Source: CAYOUV01 sp963790075 (lineage in GTDB: Bacteria; Chloroflexota; Anaerolineae; Anaerolineales; Villigracilaceae). From it: a DNA stretch of 64,000 bases. How positions within the stretch are numbered: position 1 is the stretch's first letter; each line of letters opens with the position of its first letter. Shown here one piece after another: positions 1 to 9,760 of this stretch. The stretch covers positions 558,001 through 622,000 of the forward strand of contig CAWBNG010000008.1 in assembly GCA_963790075.1 (NCBI GenBank), written 5' to 3'. The notes beneath the pieces are model-generated. The model was not told the origin of the DNA and searched no databases. It was given only the letters and a program-made list of their open reading frames with translations. The position numbers were made by a program, and so were the translations under genes.

Positions 1-1412
1 CGCTGCTGCGCAAGCCATTCTATCTACCCGATCTGCTAGATATGTTGGACAATTCTACTGCGCAGTCCATAGAGCCTTCTGGTGAAGGAGAGACTTTGAT
101 GGAAATGAATTCCAGTGCCGAAAAGCCAGTATCTTGGTTGGAGGATGTGACCAAGGCCGCGCAACACCTGACTCGTTTGACTCTCGAGTCAGCTGCACAG
201 GCTGCCCTGATTACCCGTGATAATGAGTTGTGGGCATATGCCGGTCAACTTTCGCAAGATGCGGCCAAGGAACTGGCCGAAATCGTGGCGCGCGATCAGA
301 AGGAGAATGACCTGCTGCGCTTTGCACGCCTCGAATCGACCAGAGCCGAGCATATGCTCTATGCCACCCGTCTGTTTCCGGGTGTAACACTGGCCCTGGT
401 TTTCGATGCTGAAACACCTTTCGGTACTATCCGTTCACAGGCTAACCACTTAGCGACTTCCCTCTCGATCGACCCGAGCAGGTCAAAGTCCGTCTCAGCA
501 CAGATGCAATCCGAAGTTGAATTCTCTGGACCGGAAATGTCCTATGATGCTGATAGCGACGATGAACTCGAGATTCCTTCAATTGCAGGCATCCTGAATA
601 ACGTTCCTCCGTCGGACCCGGCAAAAACCTTGCAGATGCAGGTTGCTGGCACGTCAGACGAGGAACCGGCTTATCCGTGGGATTTGAACGATGAGAACCA
701 TGATCACTCCCCGACCCTTACAGATGAAACACGTTCTTCCACGTCAACACCGGAATCCGCAAACTTTAGCCGCAAGACATCCCCTGCTCTCCAACGGCAA
801 GACTTGACTTGGGACAACCAGCCGAGTAATGTAGACACGGAAGTGGCGGAACAAGATGTCGTGGAAGATCTGGATGCAACCGTGCCTACCAAGGCACGCT
901 CGCGGACCAAGCCTTCCACCCGCCAACCCGATGTCGACGAGTTGGACCAGACCAGGCCGCTATCCAACAAGGAAGTGACGGGGCGCATCGTGCTCGAACC
1001 AGTTTCACCTGGCGTCTATAACCTGACGTATGCCTGCCTGCTAATACCGCGTTTCAGCACACATTATTTGACTGGGGATCTGGCAGATTCCCTGTCTGAA
1101 TGGTTGCCGCAAATTTGTGTAGCCTTCGGTTGGAGATTGGAATACCTGGCTGTGCGCCCTGAATATTTACAGTGGGTCGTTAATGTACCTCCGGCCACCT
1201 CGCCGGGTTACTTGATGCGCATCATGCGCCAGCAAACATCTGAGAAGATCTTCGCTGAGTTCCAACGAATTAAGCGCGAGAATCCTTCCGGCGATTTTTG
1301 GGCGCCGGGTTACTTGATCATGGGTGGTACACAACAGCACCCGCCGCAATTGGTCAAAGATTACATTCAACAAACACGTCAGCGACAGGGCATCTCCCGC
1401 CCGCGGAAATAG
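1..1412 (+). CDS. Receiver-tail / IS200-transposase-like fusion protein (5' end outside window)
   Basis: The reading frame is open from base 3, so the gene begins before the window; 469 residues are visible. The first visible residues contain Lys-Pro-Phe-Tyr followed by a Leu-rich helix, which matches the conserved Lys and last helix of a CheY-type receiver domain. A region of about 45 residues with a helical look follows, then a long acidic, Ser/Thr/Pro-rich linker. The last ~140 residues follow the fold pattern of IS200/IS605 TnpA (Y1 transposase): a beta strand with Tyr-Asn-Leu-Thr-Tyr, then a 'W..PGY' stretch, then a C-terminal helix with Lys-Asp-Tyr-Ile that lines up with the catalytic-tyrosine helix. 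The His-hydrophobic-His metal motif is absent; the equivalent place reads Glu-Tyr-Leu-Gln-Trp. I infer a domesticated, non-transposing DNA-binding domain. Ends 83 bases before polA. Moderate confidence in the domain calls; function unknown. Confidence 0.65.
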   Translation, partial: LLRKPFYLPDLLDMLDNSTAQSIEPSGEGETLMEMNSSAEKPVSWLEDVTKAAQHLTRLTLESAAQAALITRDNELWAYAGQLSQDAAKELAEIVARDQKENDLLRFARLESTRAEHMLYATRLFPGVTLALVFDAETPFGTIRSQANHLATSLSIDPSRSKSVSAQMQSEVEFSGPEMSYDADSDDELEIPSIAGILNNVPPSDPAKTLQMQVAGTSDEEPAYPWDLNDENHDHSPTLTDETRSSTSTPESANFSRKTSPALQRQDLTWDNQPSNVDTEVAEQDVVEDLDATVPTKARSRTKPSTRQPDVDELDQTRPLSNKEVTGRIVLEPVSPGVYNLTYACLLIPRFSTHYLTGDLADSLSEWLPQICVAFGWRLEYLAVRPEYLQWVVNVPPATSPGYLMRIMRQQTSEKIFAEFQRIKRENPSGDFWAPGYLIMGGTQQHPPQLVKDYIQQTRQRQGISRPRK

Positions 1413-1495
1413 TCTTGTTTTGTATTTGAGTCGCGGAGGACGCGGAGGAACTGAAATTCTCTCTGTGTTCTCTGCGTTTGTTAAAGGCCATTGTT

Positions 1496-4282
1496 ATGCC
1501 ACCTACTTTATATCTTATTGACGGGCACGCGCTGGCCTATCGCGCCTATTTTGCCCTAAGCGCCACAGGTGGTCAGCGCTGGCAGACTTCGACCGGAGAG
1601 CCGACTGCCGGGGTGTTTGGTTTTGCGTCTGTGTTGATAAAGATCCTTGAACAAGAAAAACCCGATTATATTGCTGTAGCCTTTGATACTGGGAAAACCT
1701 TCCGGGATGAAATGTATCCCGAATACAAAGCCACTCGCGAAAAGATGCCGGAGGACCTGGTCCCACAATTGGACCGCATCCGCGAACTGGTAGACACATT
1801 CAACATGCCGCGCCTTGAAATGGAAGGATTTGAGGCAGATGATGTACTCGGCTCAGTGGCCCGTCAGGCCGCCGAGCAGGGATTGGGCGTCAAGATCATC
1901 ACCGGAGACCGCGATCTGCTGCAATTGGTCGGTGAAGGTATTATTGTCAATCTGCCAGGCAAATCCATGAGTGATGCCACGGATTACATGACCGATGATG
2001 CCGTCAAAGACTACTTTGGTGTGCGACCGGATCAGGTCGTGGATTATAAAGCCCTGGTCGGCGATAAATCTGACAATATTCCCGGCGTTCGCGGCGTGGG
2101 TGAGAAGACCGCCGGAGCGTTGTTAGAAGAATATGGCACCCTGGATAATGTCTACGCCCACCTGGACGAAATCGAAAGCCGCTGGCGTGGAAAGCTGGAG
2201 CAGGGTAAGGATTCGGCTTATATGAGCCGTGATTTGGCTCAAATACGGACTGACTTGCCGATCACGCTCGACCTCGAGCAAGCCAAATCTAATCGCTACA
2301 ATCCCGAGACGGTGTTGGCATTTTTCAAACAAATGGAATTCCGTACTTTGAGCCGCCGTTTCGAGAATTTGACCATGGCCATTCAACCGGTCGCGGCCAA
2401 TGGGCAACAGCTTTCTCTTTTTGGTAACGAGTTCCCTGTCCTGCAGACACCCCGAGCGGTTCCAGCCATCGAGGTCAAAATCGTGGATACGGCGGATGCG
2501 CTGTCCGCGTTGGCTAATCAGCTGCAACAAGCTGCATGGATTGCCTTCGATACCGAGACCACATCCACCGATGAGATGCAGGCGGACCTGGTCGGTATTT
2601 CGCTTGCAATCCGCGAAGGTGAGGGGATTTACATCCCGGTTGGGCACAAATCTGGAAACAATTTGCCGGTCGAGCAGGTTATCTCGGCTTTAGGTGATCC
2701 AATGACCGATCCTAGGATTGGAAAAGTGGGGCATAATCTCAAATACGATTACATTATGTTGGCCCGCTATGGGTTGAACGTAACGCCTCTTTCGTTCGAT
2801 ACCATGATCGCCGAATGGCTGGTCGACCCGGCTTCGCGTAATCTGGGGTTAAAAAACCTGGCTTATGTTCGTCTGGGTGAGGAAATGACCCACATTGAAG
2901 AACTGATCGGTAAGGGTAAAAACCAGCGTAGTATGGACGAAGTCGCCATAGACGCGGCCGCCCCGTATGCCGCCTCCGATGCTGAGATCTGCCTGCGTTT
3001 GATGCCATTGTTGCGTGAAGAACTTGAGCGCGTCCATGGCCTGCAGTTGCTTGAGGAAATTGAAATGCCACTGGTCAGTGTGCTGGCAGGAATGGAAATG
3101 CGAGGCATCTTGCTCGATCTGCCGTTTTTCGAGCAATTATCAACAGAGTTGCAGTCGCGTTTGAACGAGATCGAGAAGCAGATTTACACACAGGTCGGCA
3201 AGGCTTTCAACATCAACTCAACCCAGCAACTATCGGACATGCTCTTCGGGCGTTTACGACTTGATCCACCAGACCGTGGACGTAAAACATCCAGCGGTCA
3301 TTACTCGACCTCAGCCGATGTACTGGAAGCCATGCGCGGCCAGCATACGGTGGTTGATCTGGTGCTCGAGCACCGTGAACTTTCGAAGCTCAAGTCGACT
3401 TACGTGGATGCGCTTCCGGCAGCCGTCAACCCGGAGACCGGTCGGGTGCACACCTCCTACAGCCAGACCGGGGCCATCACGGGACGCTTGTCTTCGTCCA
3501 ACCCCAATTTGCAAAATATTCCCATCCGCACCGAAGAAGGGCGTCGCGTGCGCAGGGGATTTATTCCCGCGCCAGGCAACGTCCTGCTCTCAGTGGATTA
3601 CTCCCAAATCGAATTGCGCATCGTGGCGCACATGGCTCGGGACGAGGCCATGTTAGCGGCCTTCCGCCAGGGGCAGGATATCCATGCCACAACCGCGGCA
3701 GCCATCTACGGCGTCCCGCTTAAATCGGTTAGCAAAGAGCAACGACGACATGCCAAGGCCATCAACTTTGGTCTGATTTATGGGATGTCAGCTTTCGGTT
3801 TGACCCGCTCGACTGAGCTAACTCTGGCTGAAGCGGAGGATTTTGTCTCCGCCTACTTCAAGCAATTCCCTGGCGTCAAAAATTATCTGGACGGCATGCG
3901 CAGAACAGCTACCGAGCAGGGCTATGTGGAAACCTTGCTGGGCCGACGGCGGTACTTTCAGGCACTTAAAAGTCAGAGCAATCGCAATTTAAAGAATCGT
4001 GAGGAACGCGAGGCGATTAACGCCCCGATCCAGGGCACAGCGGCCGATATTATGAAGATTGCAATGTTACATGTGTCGCAAGCTTTGCAGCAATCCGGGC
4101 TGAGTGGGCGCATGCTCTTGCAAGTGCACGATGAAGTTGTGCTGGAATGCCCGCGCGAAGAATCGGAAAAGACTGCTCGTGTGGTGCAGCAAACGATGGG
4201 TGCAGCTTATCCACTGGATATCCCACTCTCGACAGAAGCTCGTTGGGGCCCGAATTGGGGGCAGCTACAATCCCTGACTTAG
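1496..4282 (+). CDS. polA: DNA polymerase I
   Basis: Repair and Okazaki-fragment-processing polymerase of 928 residues, the usual length for a three-domain Pol I. The 5' nuclease domain (about 1-300) starts with Leu-Ile-Asp-Gly-His and has the PIN/H3TH acidic residues (GDRDLL, VGDKSDNIPG). The 3'-5' proofreading domain looks intact: FDTETTS, HNLKYD and YAASDAEI supply the DEDDy residues. The polymerase domain has motif A (DYSQIELR), motif B (the helix with RRHAKAINFGLIYG) and motif C (QVHDEVV). I chose the ATG at 1496 over the in-frame ATG at 1478 because an AAAGG box lies about 8 bases upstream of it and the family starts a few residues before the LIDGHALAYR motif. Stands alone between unrelated genes. 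Very sure. Confidence 0.97.
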   Translation: MPPTLYLIDGHALAYRAYFALSATGGQRWQTSTGEPTAGVFGFASVLIKILEQEKPDYIAVAFDTGKTFRDEMYPEYKATREKMPEDLVPQLDRIRELVDTFNMPRLEMEGFEADDVLGSVARQAAEQGLGVKIITGDRDLLQLVGEGIIVNLPGKSMSDATDYMTDDAVKDYFGVRPDQVVDYKALVGDKSDNIPGVRGVGEKTAGALLEEYGTLDNVYAHLDEIESRWRGKLEQGKDSAYMSRDLAQIRTDLPITLDLEQAKSNRYNPETVLAFFKQMEFRTLSRRFENLTMAIQPVAANGQQLSLFGNEFPVLQTPRAVPAIEVKIVDTADALSALANQLQQAAWIAFDTETTSTDEMQADLVGISLAIREGEGIYIPVGHKSGNNLPVEQVISALGDPMTDPRIGKVGHNLKYDYIMLARYGLNVTPLSFDTMIAEWLVDPASRNLGLKNLAYVRLGEEMTHIEELIGKGKNQRSMDEVAIDAAAPYAASDAEICLRLMPLLREELERVHGLQLLEEIEMPLVSVLAGMEMRGILLDLPFFEQLSTELQSRLNEIEKQIYTQVGKAFNINSTQQLSDMLFGRLRLDPPDRGRKTSSGHYSTSADVLEAMRGQHTVVDLVLEHRELSKLKSTYVDALPAAVNPETGRVHTSYSQTGAITGRLSSSNPNLQNIPIRTEEGRRVRRGFIPAPGNVLLSVDYSQIELRIVAHMARDEAMLAAFRQGQDIHATTAAAIYGVPLKSVSKEQRRHAKAINFGLIYGMSAFGLTRSTELTLAEAEDFVSAYFKQFPGVKNYLDGMRRTATEQGYVETLLGRRRYFQALKSQSNRNLKNREEREAINAPIQGTAADIMKIAMLHVSQALQQSGLSGRMLLQVHDEVVLECPREESEKTARVVQQTMGAAYPLDIPLSTEARWGPNWGQLQSLT

Positions 4283-4307
4283 GGTAGAATTTATAGCATA
4301 GGTAATT

Positions 4308-6626
4308 ATGACCGGACGCGAAGACGTATTTCAGAAAGCAATGAATCAGGGTCACTCAGCTGCCTGGGACCAGGAATGGGACAAGGCAATTGCTTCCTAT
4401 CAAAAAGCCCTGAAAGAGTTCCCTGACCATCCGAAGGCGCTTAATAGCCTTGGACTGGCGCTGTATCAATTACAGCAGTATGAGGAAGCCCTGAATGTTT
4501 ACCAGCAGGCAGTGCAAATAACGCCGGACGATCCAATTTCATTAGAAAAAGTTGCTCAATTGTCTGAGCGTTTGGGGGATCTCAAAACGGCGGTCGATTC
4601 AGCGATGAAGGCAGCCGAAATGTATCTAAATCAGCGTGACGTGGATAAAGCCATTGAGAACTGGGCCCGCGTGACGCAATTGGACCCCGAACATCCGGTG
4701 GCGCACTCTCGCCTGGCCCTGATGCATGAGCGGCTCGGGCATAACCCTCAAGCGGTCATTGAATATTTAGCCGTTGCCAGTTTGTTGCAGCGATCCGGCA
4801 ACCCTGAAAAAACTCAGGAACTGGTTGACAAGGCTTTACAGCTGATGCCTAATAACCAAGCCGCCAAACAGGCTCAGACGTTGTTGAAGTCTGGCCAACT
4901 GCTTCCGAAGCCGATGCGTCCCAAAGGTGGGACCGGTCCCATCCGCATGGCACAGGTCAAGCAATTGGAATCTCCAAAGGAACCCAAAGAGAGCGGTCTC
5001 GATCCTGTAGCCGAAGCACGCCAGAAAGCATTGACTGTTCTTGCGGAAGTGCTCTTCGATTATTCCGATGACAGCGGTTCGATTGCCAAGGAACGGCGCG
5101 GAATGCAATCCATAGTGGAAGGGGAGGGACAGGTTTCCCTGGAGCAGGCTGAGCAGACTAAGATTGTCCTGCATCTTGGGCAGGCCATCGACTCCCAGAC
5201 CAAAGGACAAGATGAACAGGCGGCTGAAGAACTTGAGTGTGCTCTAGAGGCAGGCTTTAGTCATCCGGCCTTATATTTTGATTTGGGTCTGCTGCGCTCC
5301 CAGGGCGAACGAGCTGAAAGCGCATTACGGAACTTGCAGCATGCGGTCAAACATGTAGATTTCGCACTGGGAACGCGCATTCTATCAGGGCGAATCCAAC
5401 GCCGGATTGCTAGACTTTCTGAAGCAGCAATTGAATATCTGGAAGCATTAAAGATTGCCGATAGCATGGTTGTACCACCTGAACAGTCGGATGAAATCCG
5501 TCAGCTCTATGAGCCTTTGATCGATGCTCAACTAGATCAAACAGACGAAGTTGCTTTGGAGCGCCTGTGCAAGAACGTGGATGAATTACTCATGCGTAAA
5601 AACTGGCGTGAGCATTTGCGTACAATGCGAGGACAACTTCCTAAACCACAAGATGGAGATTTGCCTCTTCCGTTAGCAGAGACCATCATTCAAGCCCAAG
5701 GCAGCCAGGTACTGGAATCCATGAATCACATCCATCAATTGGCGCGTGATAACCGATTGCGATCGGCCATGGATGAGGCGTTTCAGGCACTCAACCAGGC
5801 GCCGACATATTTGCCTTTACATACATTGATTGGCGACTTGCTGATTAAGGATGACCAGCTGCAGGATGCGATCACTAAATTTACTGTGGTCGCCCACGCC
5901 TATAGTGTGCGTGGCGAAGCGATGCAAGCCTCGAAACTGCTGCGAAAAGTAATACAACTTTCCCCAATGGACATGGCTGCCCGGACACGTTTAATCGATC
6001 AATTAATCGAGCAAGGCCAGGTCGATGAAGCTATTAACGAATATCTTGATTTGGCAGATCTTTATTACCGTCTGGCTGAACTGGATATGGCACGTAAGAC
6101 GTATACAACTGCCTTGCGACTGGTTCAGCAGACAAATGCTGATCGCACCTGGAATGTGCACATCCTGCAACGCATGGCTGATATTGACATGCAGCACCTG
6201 GATTGGAAGCAAGCCTTGAGGATTTTCGAGCAAATTCGTACCCTCAAGCCTGGAGACGATGTCGTCCGTAAAAATTTGATCGATTTGAATTTGCGTCTCG
6301 GACAACAATCTCAAGCAATTGCGGAACTAGAAAGTTATCTGTCATACATGGAAAGCAATGGGCGTGTAGAAGACTTGATCATCTTCTTGGAAGATTTGCT
6401 CAAAGACCACGAAGACCAAGTTTTCCTGCAACGTGCCCTGGCCGAGCTATACCAGCACGTGGGAAGGCTGGATGAGGCCATCGCGCAACTTGATACCGTT
6501 GGAGAAGCGCTATTGAATTCCGGAAACCGTGCCGGAGCCATTGAGGCCATTAATGCTATTGTTGCTATGAATCCGTCTAATATCGAAGACTATCGGAAGT
6601 TGCTTGCTCAACTTCAAGGCGGATAA
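4308..6626 (+). CDS. Large tetratricopeptide-repeat protein
   Basis: A 772-residue soluble protein made almost entirely of TPR-type helix pairs. Clear repeats lie at about 20-190 (for example Ala-Leu-Asn-Ser-Leu-Gly-Leu-Ala-Leu-Tyr, then Pro-Asp-Asp-Pro) and again at about 480-770; the middle part (about 190-330) has a charged linker. No signal peptide, membrane segment or catalytic motif is seen, so it is probably a scaffold for protein-protein contacts. It starts 25 bases after polA. The next gene begins 11 bases after its stop with an AAGGA box inside the end of this gene, so the two are likely co-transcribed. Partner unknown. Confidence 0.85.
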   Translation: MTGREDVFQKAMNQGHSAAWDQEWDKAIASYQKALKEFPDHPKALNSLGLALYQLQQYEEALNVYQQAVQITPDDPISLEKVAQLSERLGDLKTAVDSAMKAAEMYLNQRDVDKAIENWARVTQLDPEHPVAHSRLALMHERLGHNPQAVIEYLAVASLLQRSGNPEKTQELVDKALQLMPNNQAAKQAQTLLKSGQLLPKPMRPKGGTGPIRMAQVKQLESPKEPKESGLDPVAEARQKALTVLAEVLFDYSDDSGSIAKERRGMQSIVEGEGQVSLEQAEQTKIVLHLGQAIDSQTKGQDEQAAEELECALEAGFSHPALYFDLGLLRSQGERAESALRNLQHAVKHVDFALGTRILSGRIQRRIARLSEAAIEYLEALKIADSMVVPPEQSDEIRQLYEPLIDAQLDQTDEVALERLCKNVDELLMRKNWREHLRTMRGQLPKPQDGDLPLPLAETIIQAQGSQVLESMNHIHQLARDNRLRSAMDEAFQALNQAPTYLPLHTLIGDLLIKDDQLQDAITKFTVVAHAYSVRGEAMQASKLLRKVIQLSPMDMAARTRLIDQLIEQGQVDEAINEYLDLADLYYRLAELDMARKTYTTALRLVQQTNADRTWNVHILQRMADIDMQHLDWKQALRIFEQIRTLKPGDDVVRKNLIDLNLRLGQQSQAIAELESYLSYMESNGRVEDLIIFLEDLLKDHEDQVFLQRALAELYQHVGRLDEAIAQLDTVGEALLNSGNRAGAIEAINAIVAMNPSNIEDYRKLLAQLQGG

Positions 6627-6637
6627 GGATTTGATTT

Positions 6638-7006
6638 GTGAAAGAAACGTTGAGGCGATATTGGAAATGGATCCTGGCGGGGGTGGCGGTTCTGTTTCTG
6701 ATTGTCCAGTATGGCGGTGTGACCGTCGTGGTCGTCAATCGCGTCTATAAACCGATTTGCGAAGTACATATATCCGCTTCAACCGAAGTGGCTAACTGGG
6801 GGCCGAATCGTGTTTGGTCGCAAATCCCATCTCCACAATCACGTGATATCCGGCTGCCGATTTATATGAACTGGTTTCATCCATCCGGTCAACGTTCGCT
6901 CAACGTGTGGGCTGTGGATTGTCAGGGCGATATTATCGATTCGGTATCATATGTTGGCGAGAACAAATCACTATACCTTTGGGAGGTAACTGGTACGAAG
7001 CCCTAG
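6638..7006 (+). CDS. Small membrane-anchored protein of unknown function
   Basis: 122 residues from a GTG start, with AAGGA 8 bases upstream. One hydrophobic segment (about residues 8-30, WILAGVAVLFLIVQY) follows a positively charged N-terminus, suggesting an N-in anchor. The rest is a short extracytoplasmic domain with two Cys (about 42 and 90) and many Trp, Tyr and beta-strand-forming residues, perhaps a small disulfide-bonded beta sandwich. No family recognised. It lies just behind the TPR gene and may be expressed with it. Confidence 0.6.
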   Translation: MKETLRRYWKWILAGVAVLFLIVQYGGVTVVVVNRVYKPICEVHISASTEVANWGPNRVWSQIPSPQSRDIRLPIYMNWFHPSGQRSLNVWAVDCQGDIIDSVSYVGENKSLYLWEVTGTKP

Positions 7007-7128
7007 TTGTTTTACGAAAAGCAGTCTACATCTATGAAGCAAATTTGCAACTGGCAAGGATGGTGATGCTCCAGCTTGTATTGCTCCTGAGGTAAATTCG
7101 CACTATACTATCTAGAAGGATGCATTTC

Positions 7129-7989
7129 ATGGCTGAAATATCCTCACAAAAAACGGGAATTCTATTACGAATATTGTTTGAGGTGTTATGGCATCAGCCT
7201 GATGGTCTGTCCTCTAAAGAGATTTTCACAGAAATTCCCCGAAAAATCCAATTATCAGAATATGAGCGAGGATATTATCCGGCAGTACCGGACATGCCTC
7301 GTTATGAATGTGTTCTCCGGCTTGCATCGATCTCACTCGTGAAAGCTGGCTGGTTGTTGAAGAATAACAAGGGACGATGGCATGTTACCGATCTGGGGCG
7401 ACGAGCATTTGAGAAATATCCGGAGCCAATAAAATTCTACCAGCAGGCGACTCAGTCCTATCAACATGGAAAGAATGGATTTCCGGCTGGATACCTGGCC
7501 CTCGAAAAAGCCCAGGAAGAAGCATGGGAGCAAATAAATAAGTTCTTATACCGAATGGAACCCTTTCAATTCCAAATCCTGGTAAGTGATTTATTACAGG
7601 CCATGGGATACCATATCGGCTGGGGAGCGCCGCCGAGCAAGGAGCACGGGCAAATTGATATTATTGCTTATACAAATCCACTGGGAATAACTGGCCCCCG
7701 CATAAAGGTTCAGGTAAGACATAAAGGCCAGGCAATGACTCTGGAAGGACTAAAGAGTTTTATTTCTGTGCTTGGCAATGAAGATTATGGGTTACTTGTT
7801 TCCTCAGGCGGTTTTACACGGGATGCCAGTGACGCAGTGCGTTTTCAGGATAATCTCAAACTCACCCTCATGGATTTGGAAGATTTCTATGATTTATGGC
7901 TCGAAATGTATGATAAGCTTACGCATGAGTCGCGCTTACGTCTTCCCCTAAAGCCAATTCATTTTTTATCACCCCTTAGTGGAATTTGA
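7129..7989 (+). CDS. Mrr-like restriction endonuclease family protein
   Basis: 286 residues. The N-terminal half (about 1-110) looks like the winged-helix Mrr_N domain that ends in 'W.VTDLGRRAF'. The C-terminal half (about 140-260) has the Mrr catalytic-core pattern: FQ.LVSDLL..MGY, then Gly-Gln-Ile-Asp-Ile-Ile and, one strand later, Val-Gln-Val-Arg-His-Lys, then the helix with GLKSFISVLG and a strand GLLVSSGGFT. In Mrr enzymes the Asp and the Q-x-K are catalytic; here the last position is Arg followed by His-Lys, so nuclease activity is uncertain. The ATG at 7129 is preferred to 7120 because AGAAGG ends 9 bases before it. No methylase or other restriction gene is adjacent, as expected for solitary type IV enzymes, which cut modified DNA. 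Confidence 0.8.
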   Translation: MAEISSQKTGILLRILFEVLWHQPDGLSSKEIFTEIPRKIQLSEYERGYYPAVPDMPRYECVLRLASISLVKAGWLLKNNKGRWHVTDLGRRAFEKYPEPIKFYQQATQSYQHGKNGFPAGYLALEKAQEEAWEQINKFLYRMEPFQFQILVSDLLQAMGYHIGWGAPPSKEHGQIDIIAYTNPLGITGPRIKVQVRHKGQAMTLEGLKSFISVLGNEDYGLLVSSGGFTRDASDAVRFQDNLKLTLMDLEDFYDLWLEMYDKLTHESRLRLPLKPIHFLSPLSGI

Positions 7990-8133
7990 GCTCCCTTTTG
8001 TTTTTGGATTCAGCCCAAAGGGGATGAAATTGTTGGTGCCAACCAATTTGCTGTGCAGTCATTCAATTCACCCTGGTTGTCCGTCAGTCTTTACGTCAAC
8101 CGAATTTGGGATGTATTTACCACAAGGAAAGAC

Positions 8134-9581
8134 ATGAGCGCTGCCTCCAATCGCTCGAGCCGTAAAAAATCCAAATATCAGGAACTCTTTGACGAGTCCG
8201 TATCTATTTTGTTCGACGAGATCGAACTGGCTGTCAAATGGGAGAGGCCATCTATCCTGGTTGCAGTATGTGGCACGGATTTTGTTCGCGCAAATGTGCA
8301 AGCGGATCTCGAGCATCGATTGGTTGAGTCTGGGCAGCAAGTCCATTATTTACTTATTACCGAAGACCAGTACAATATTGCCACCATCGTTTCCTCAGTT
8401 CCAGATCGAAGTAATACTATTTTCTTCGTGTCCGGGCTAAAGTGGGGCGGTGGAGAGAATGGGAATAATGCATTCCGCGCCCTTAATCTTCAACGAGAAA
8501 CATTCATTGAAAATCAGATTCGAATGGTTTTATGGCTGACGGAAAGCGAGTCGAATGATCTGCCTTACCTCGCTCCGGACTTCTGGGTTTTCCGCCATCG
8601 GGTGGTTGAATTTAAACAGCCCCCAATGAACAAACGCAATATCTCATTTTCGGGGGGGAATCGTGGGGAGAATGGATACAGCGTCTACCGCAAGATAATC
8701 TAATCCACAAGATTACCTTGCGCGAAAAGTTGCTGGCATCCTTGCCAGATGAGGACGAATCGCAATTTTCTAAGGCAGACTTACTTTATACGTTGGCTTC
8801 CTTGTATTGGGCCAGAGGTGATTTCGAAAAAGCGATAAACCGGTTAGAGCAAGGGCTTGCAATTGCACGACTATTGCAGGCTAAAGACTTTGAAGCACAA
8901 ATTTGGTTTGGGTTGGGGGTTGTCTATCATCAACAAGGAAATCATCAGAAAGCTGTTGAAGCCTATCAAAATGGGATCCAACAGGATCCGAACAATGGAG
9001 ACCTTTGGAGAAATTTAAGCGTTGTTTTTCGCGATCTAAGTCGTGCACGAGATGCTATCCAGGCTTGTAAAAAAGCCATTCGACTTGATCCTCAGGATGC
9101 TGGATCCTGGAATAATTTAGGGAATGTGTACCAGGATATCGGTCGGATTGAAGATGCGATCAGCGCCTATCAGACGGCGGTTGATCTTGATCAGAACGAT
9201 GCAAGTCCGTGGAAAAACCTCGCGCAAGTCTATCTAACCCTTGAGCGGATTCCGGATGCGATCGATGCTTATGAACAAGCGCTCAAGCGTCGCCCTGAAG
9301 ACGGCACTCTTTGCATAGATTTAGCCGCCTGTTATCGAAGGTCCGCTCAACTCGATAAAGCGGATGCATATATCAAAATGGCGTTACCCCTGATAGAAGA
9401 CGAGAGTGAATATGCTCACGCGCGTTTGGAGGCAATTCGGGGAAATGTGGAGCAGTCACTTAAGTTGCTGGAAGTTGCTCTGATGGCCGAGCAAATCCCG
9501 ATTGAATTGATAAAACAAGATCATGTTTTTGACTTCATTCGAGATGATGCACGTTTTATGGCGTTCGTTCAAAAATACTGA
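8134..9581 (+). pseudogene. TPR sensor-type protein, split by a frameshift at a G7 run
   Basis: Two open frames together encode one protein of about 482 residues. The first frame starts at ATG 8134 (AAGGAAAG box just upstream, preferred to GTG 8053) and stops at 8703. The second is open from well before its first possible start (TTG 8718) to 9581. At 8652-8658 there are seven G; slipping back one base there joins SFSGG to ESWGEWIQRLPQDN and leads straight into the second part, a natural protein sequence. The N-terminal part (about 1-180) is an alpha/beta domain (ILVAVCG, IFFVSGL, RMVLWL, FWVFRHRVVEF) of the kind that precedes TPRs in Chloroflexota signalling proteins. The C-terminal part has about six TPRs. 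It could be a sequencing error, phase variation by slippage, or true decay. Confidence 0.7.
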
Positions 9582-9633
9582 TGTTTATGCAGGAGAATTT
9601 ATCCAAAAATTGTGTAGCATAGAATGGTTTGTT

Positions 9634-9660
9634 CCTAAAACCGCTTTCGAAGGGTTTAGG
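9634..9660 (+). promoter_or_regulatory. Hairpin ahead of the small ORF and kinase gene
   Basis: CCTAAAACC (9634-9642) pairs with GGGTTTAGG (9652-9660), with one mismatch and a 9-base loop. It has no T-run, so a terminator is unlikely. It directly precedes an AAAGGA box and the 24-codon ORF, so it could affect translation there. Low certainty. Confidence 0.3.
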
Positions 9661-9678
9661 AAAGGATGAATTACGACT

Positions 9679-9753
9679 ATGGAAAATGGAATGCTCTCAA
9701 CTTTACAAACAAATAACGGATCAATTAAATTTTGGACTCCTTGGGTAGAATAG
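9679..9753 (+). CDS. Possible 24-residue peptide upstream of the sensor kinase
   Basis: A short ATG frame with AAAGGA about 13 bases upstream; it stops 7 bases before the kinase ATG. The peptide is mostly polar with an aromatic end (KFWTPWVE). It could be a leader whose translation couples to the kinase, a signal-peptide precursor sensed by the membrane kinase, or a chance frame. Nothing beyond position and spacing supports it. Confidence 0.25.
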   Translation: MENGMLSTLQTNNGSIKFWTPWVE

Positions 9754-9760
9754 TAATCAG

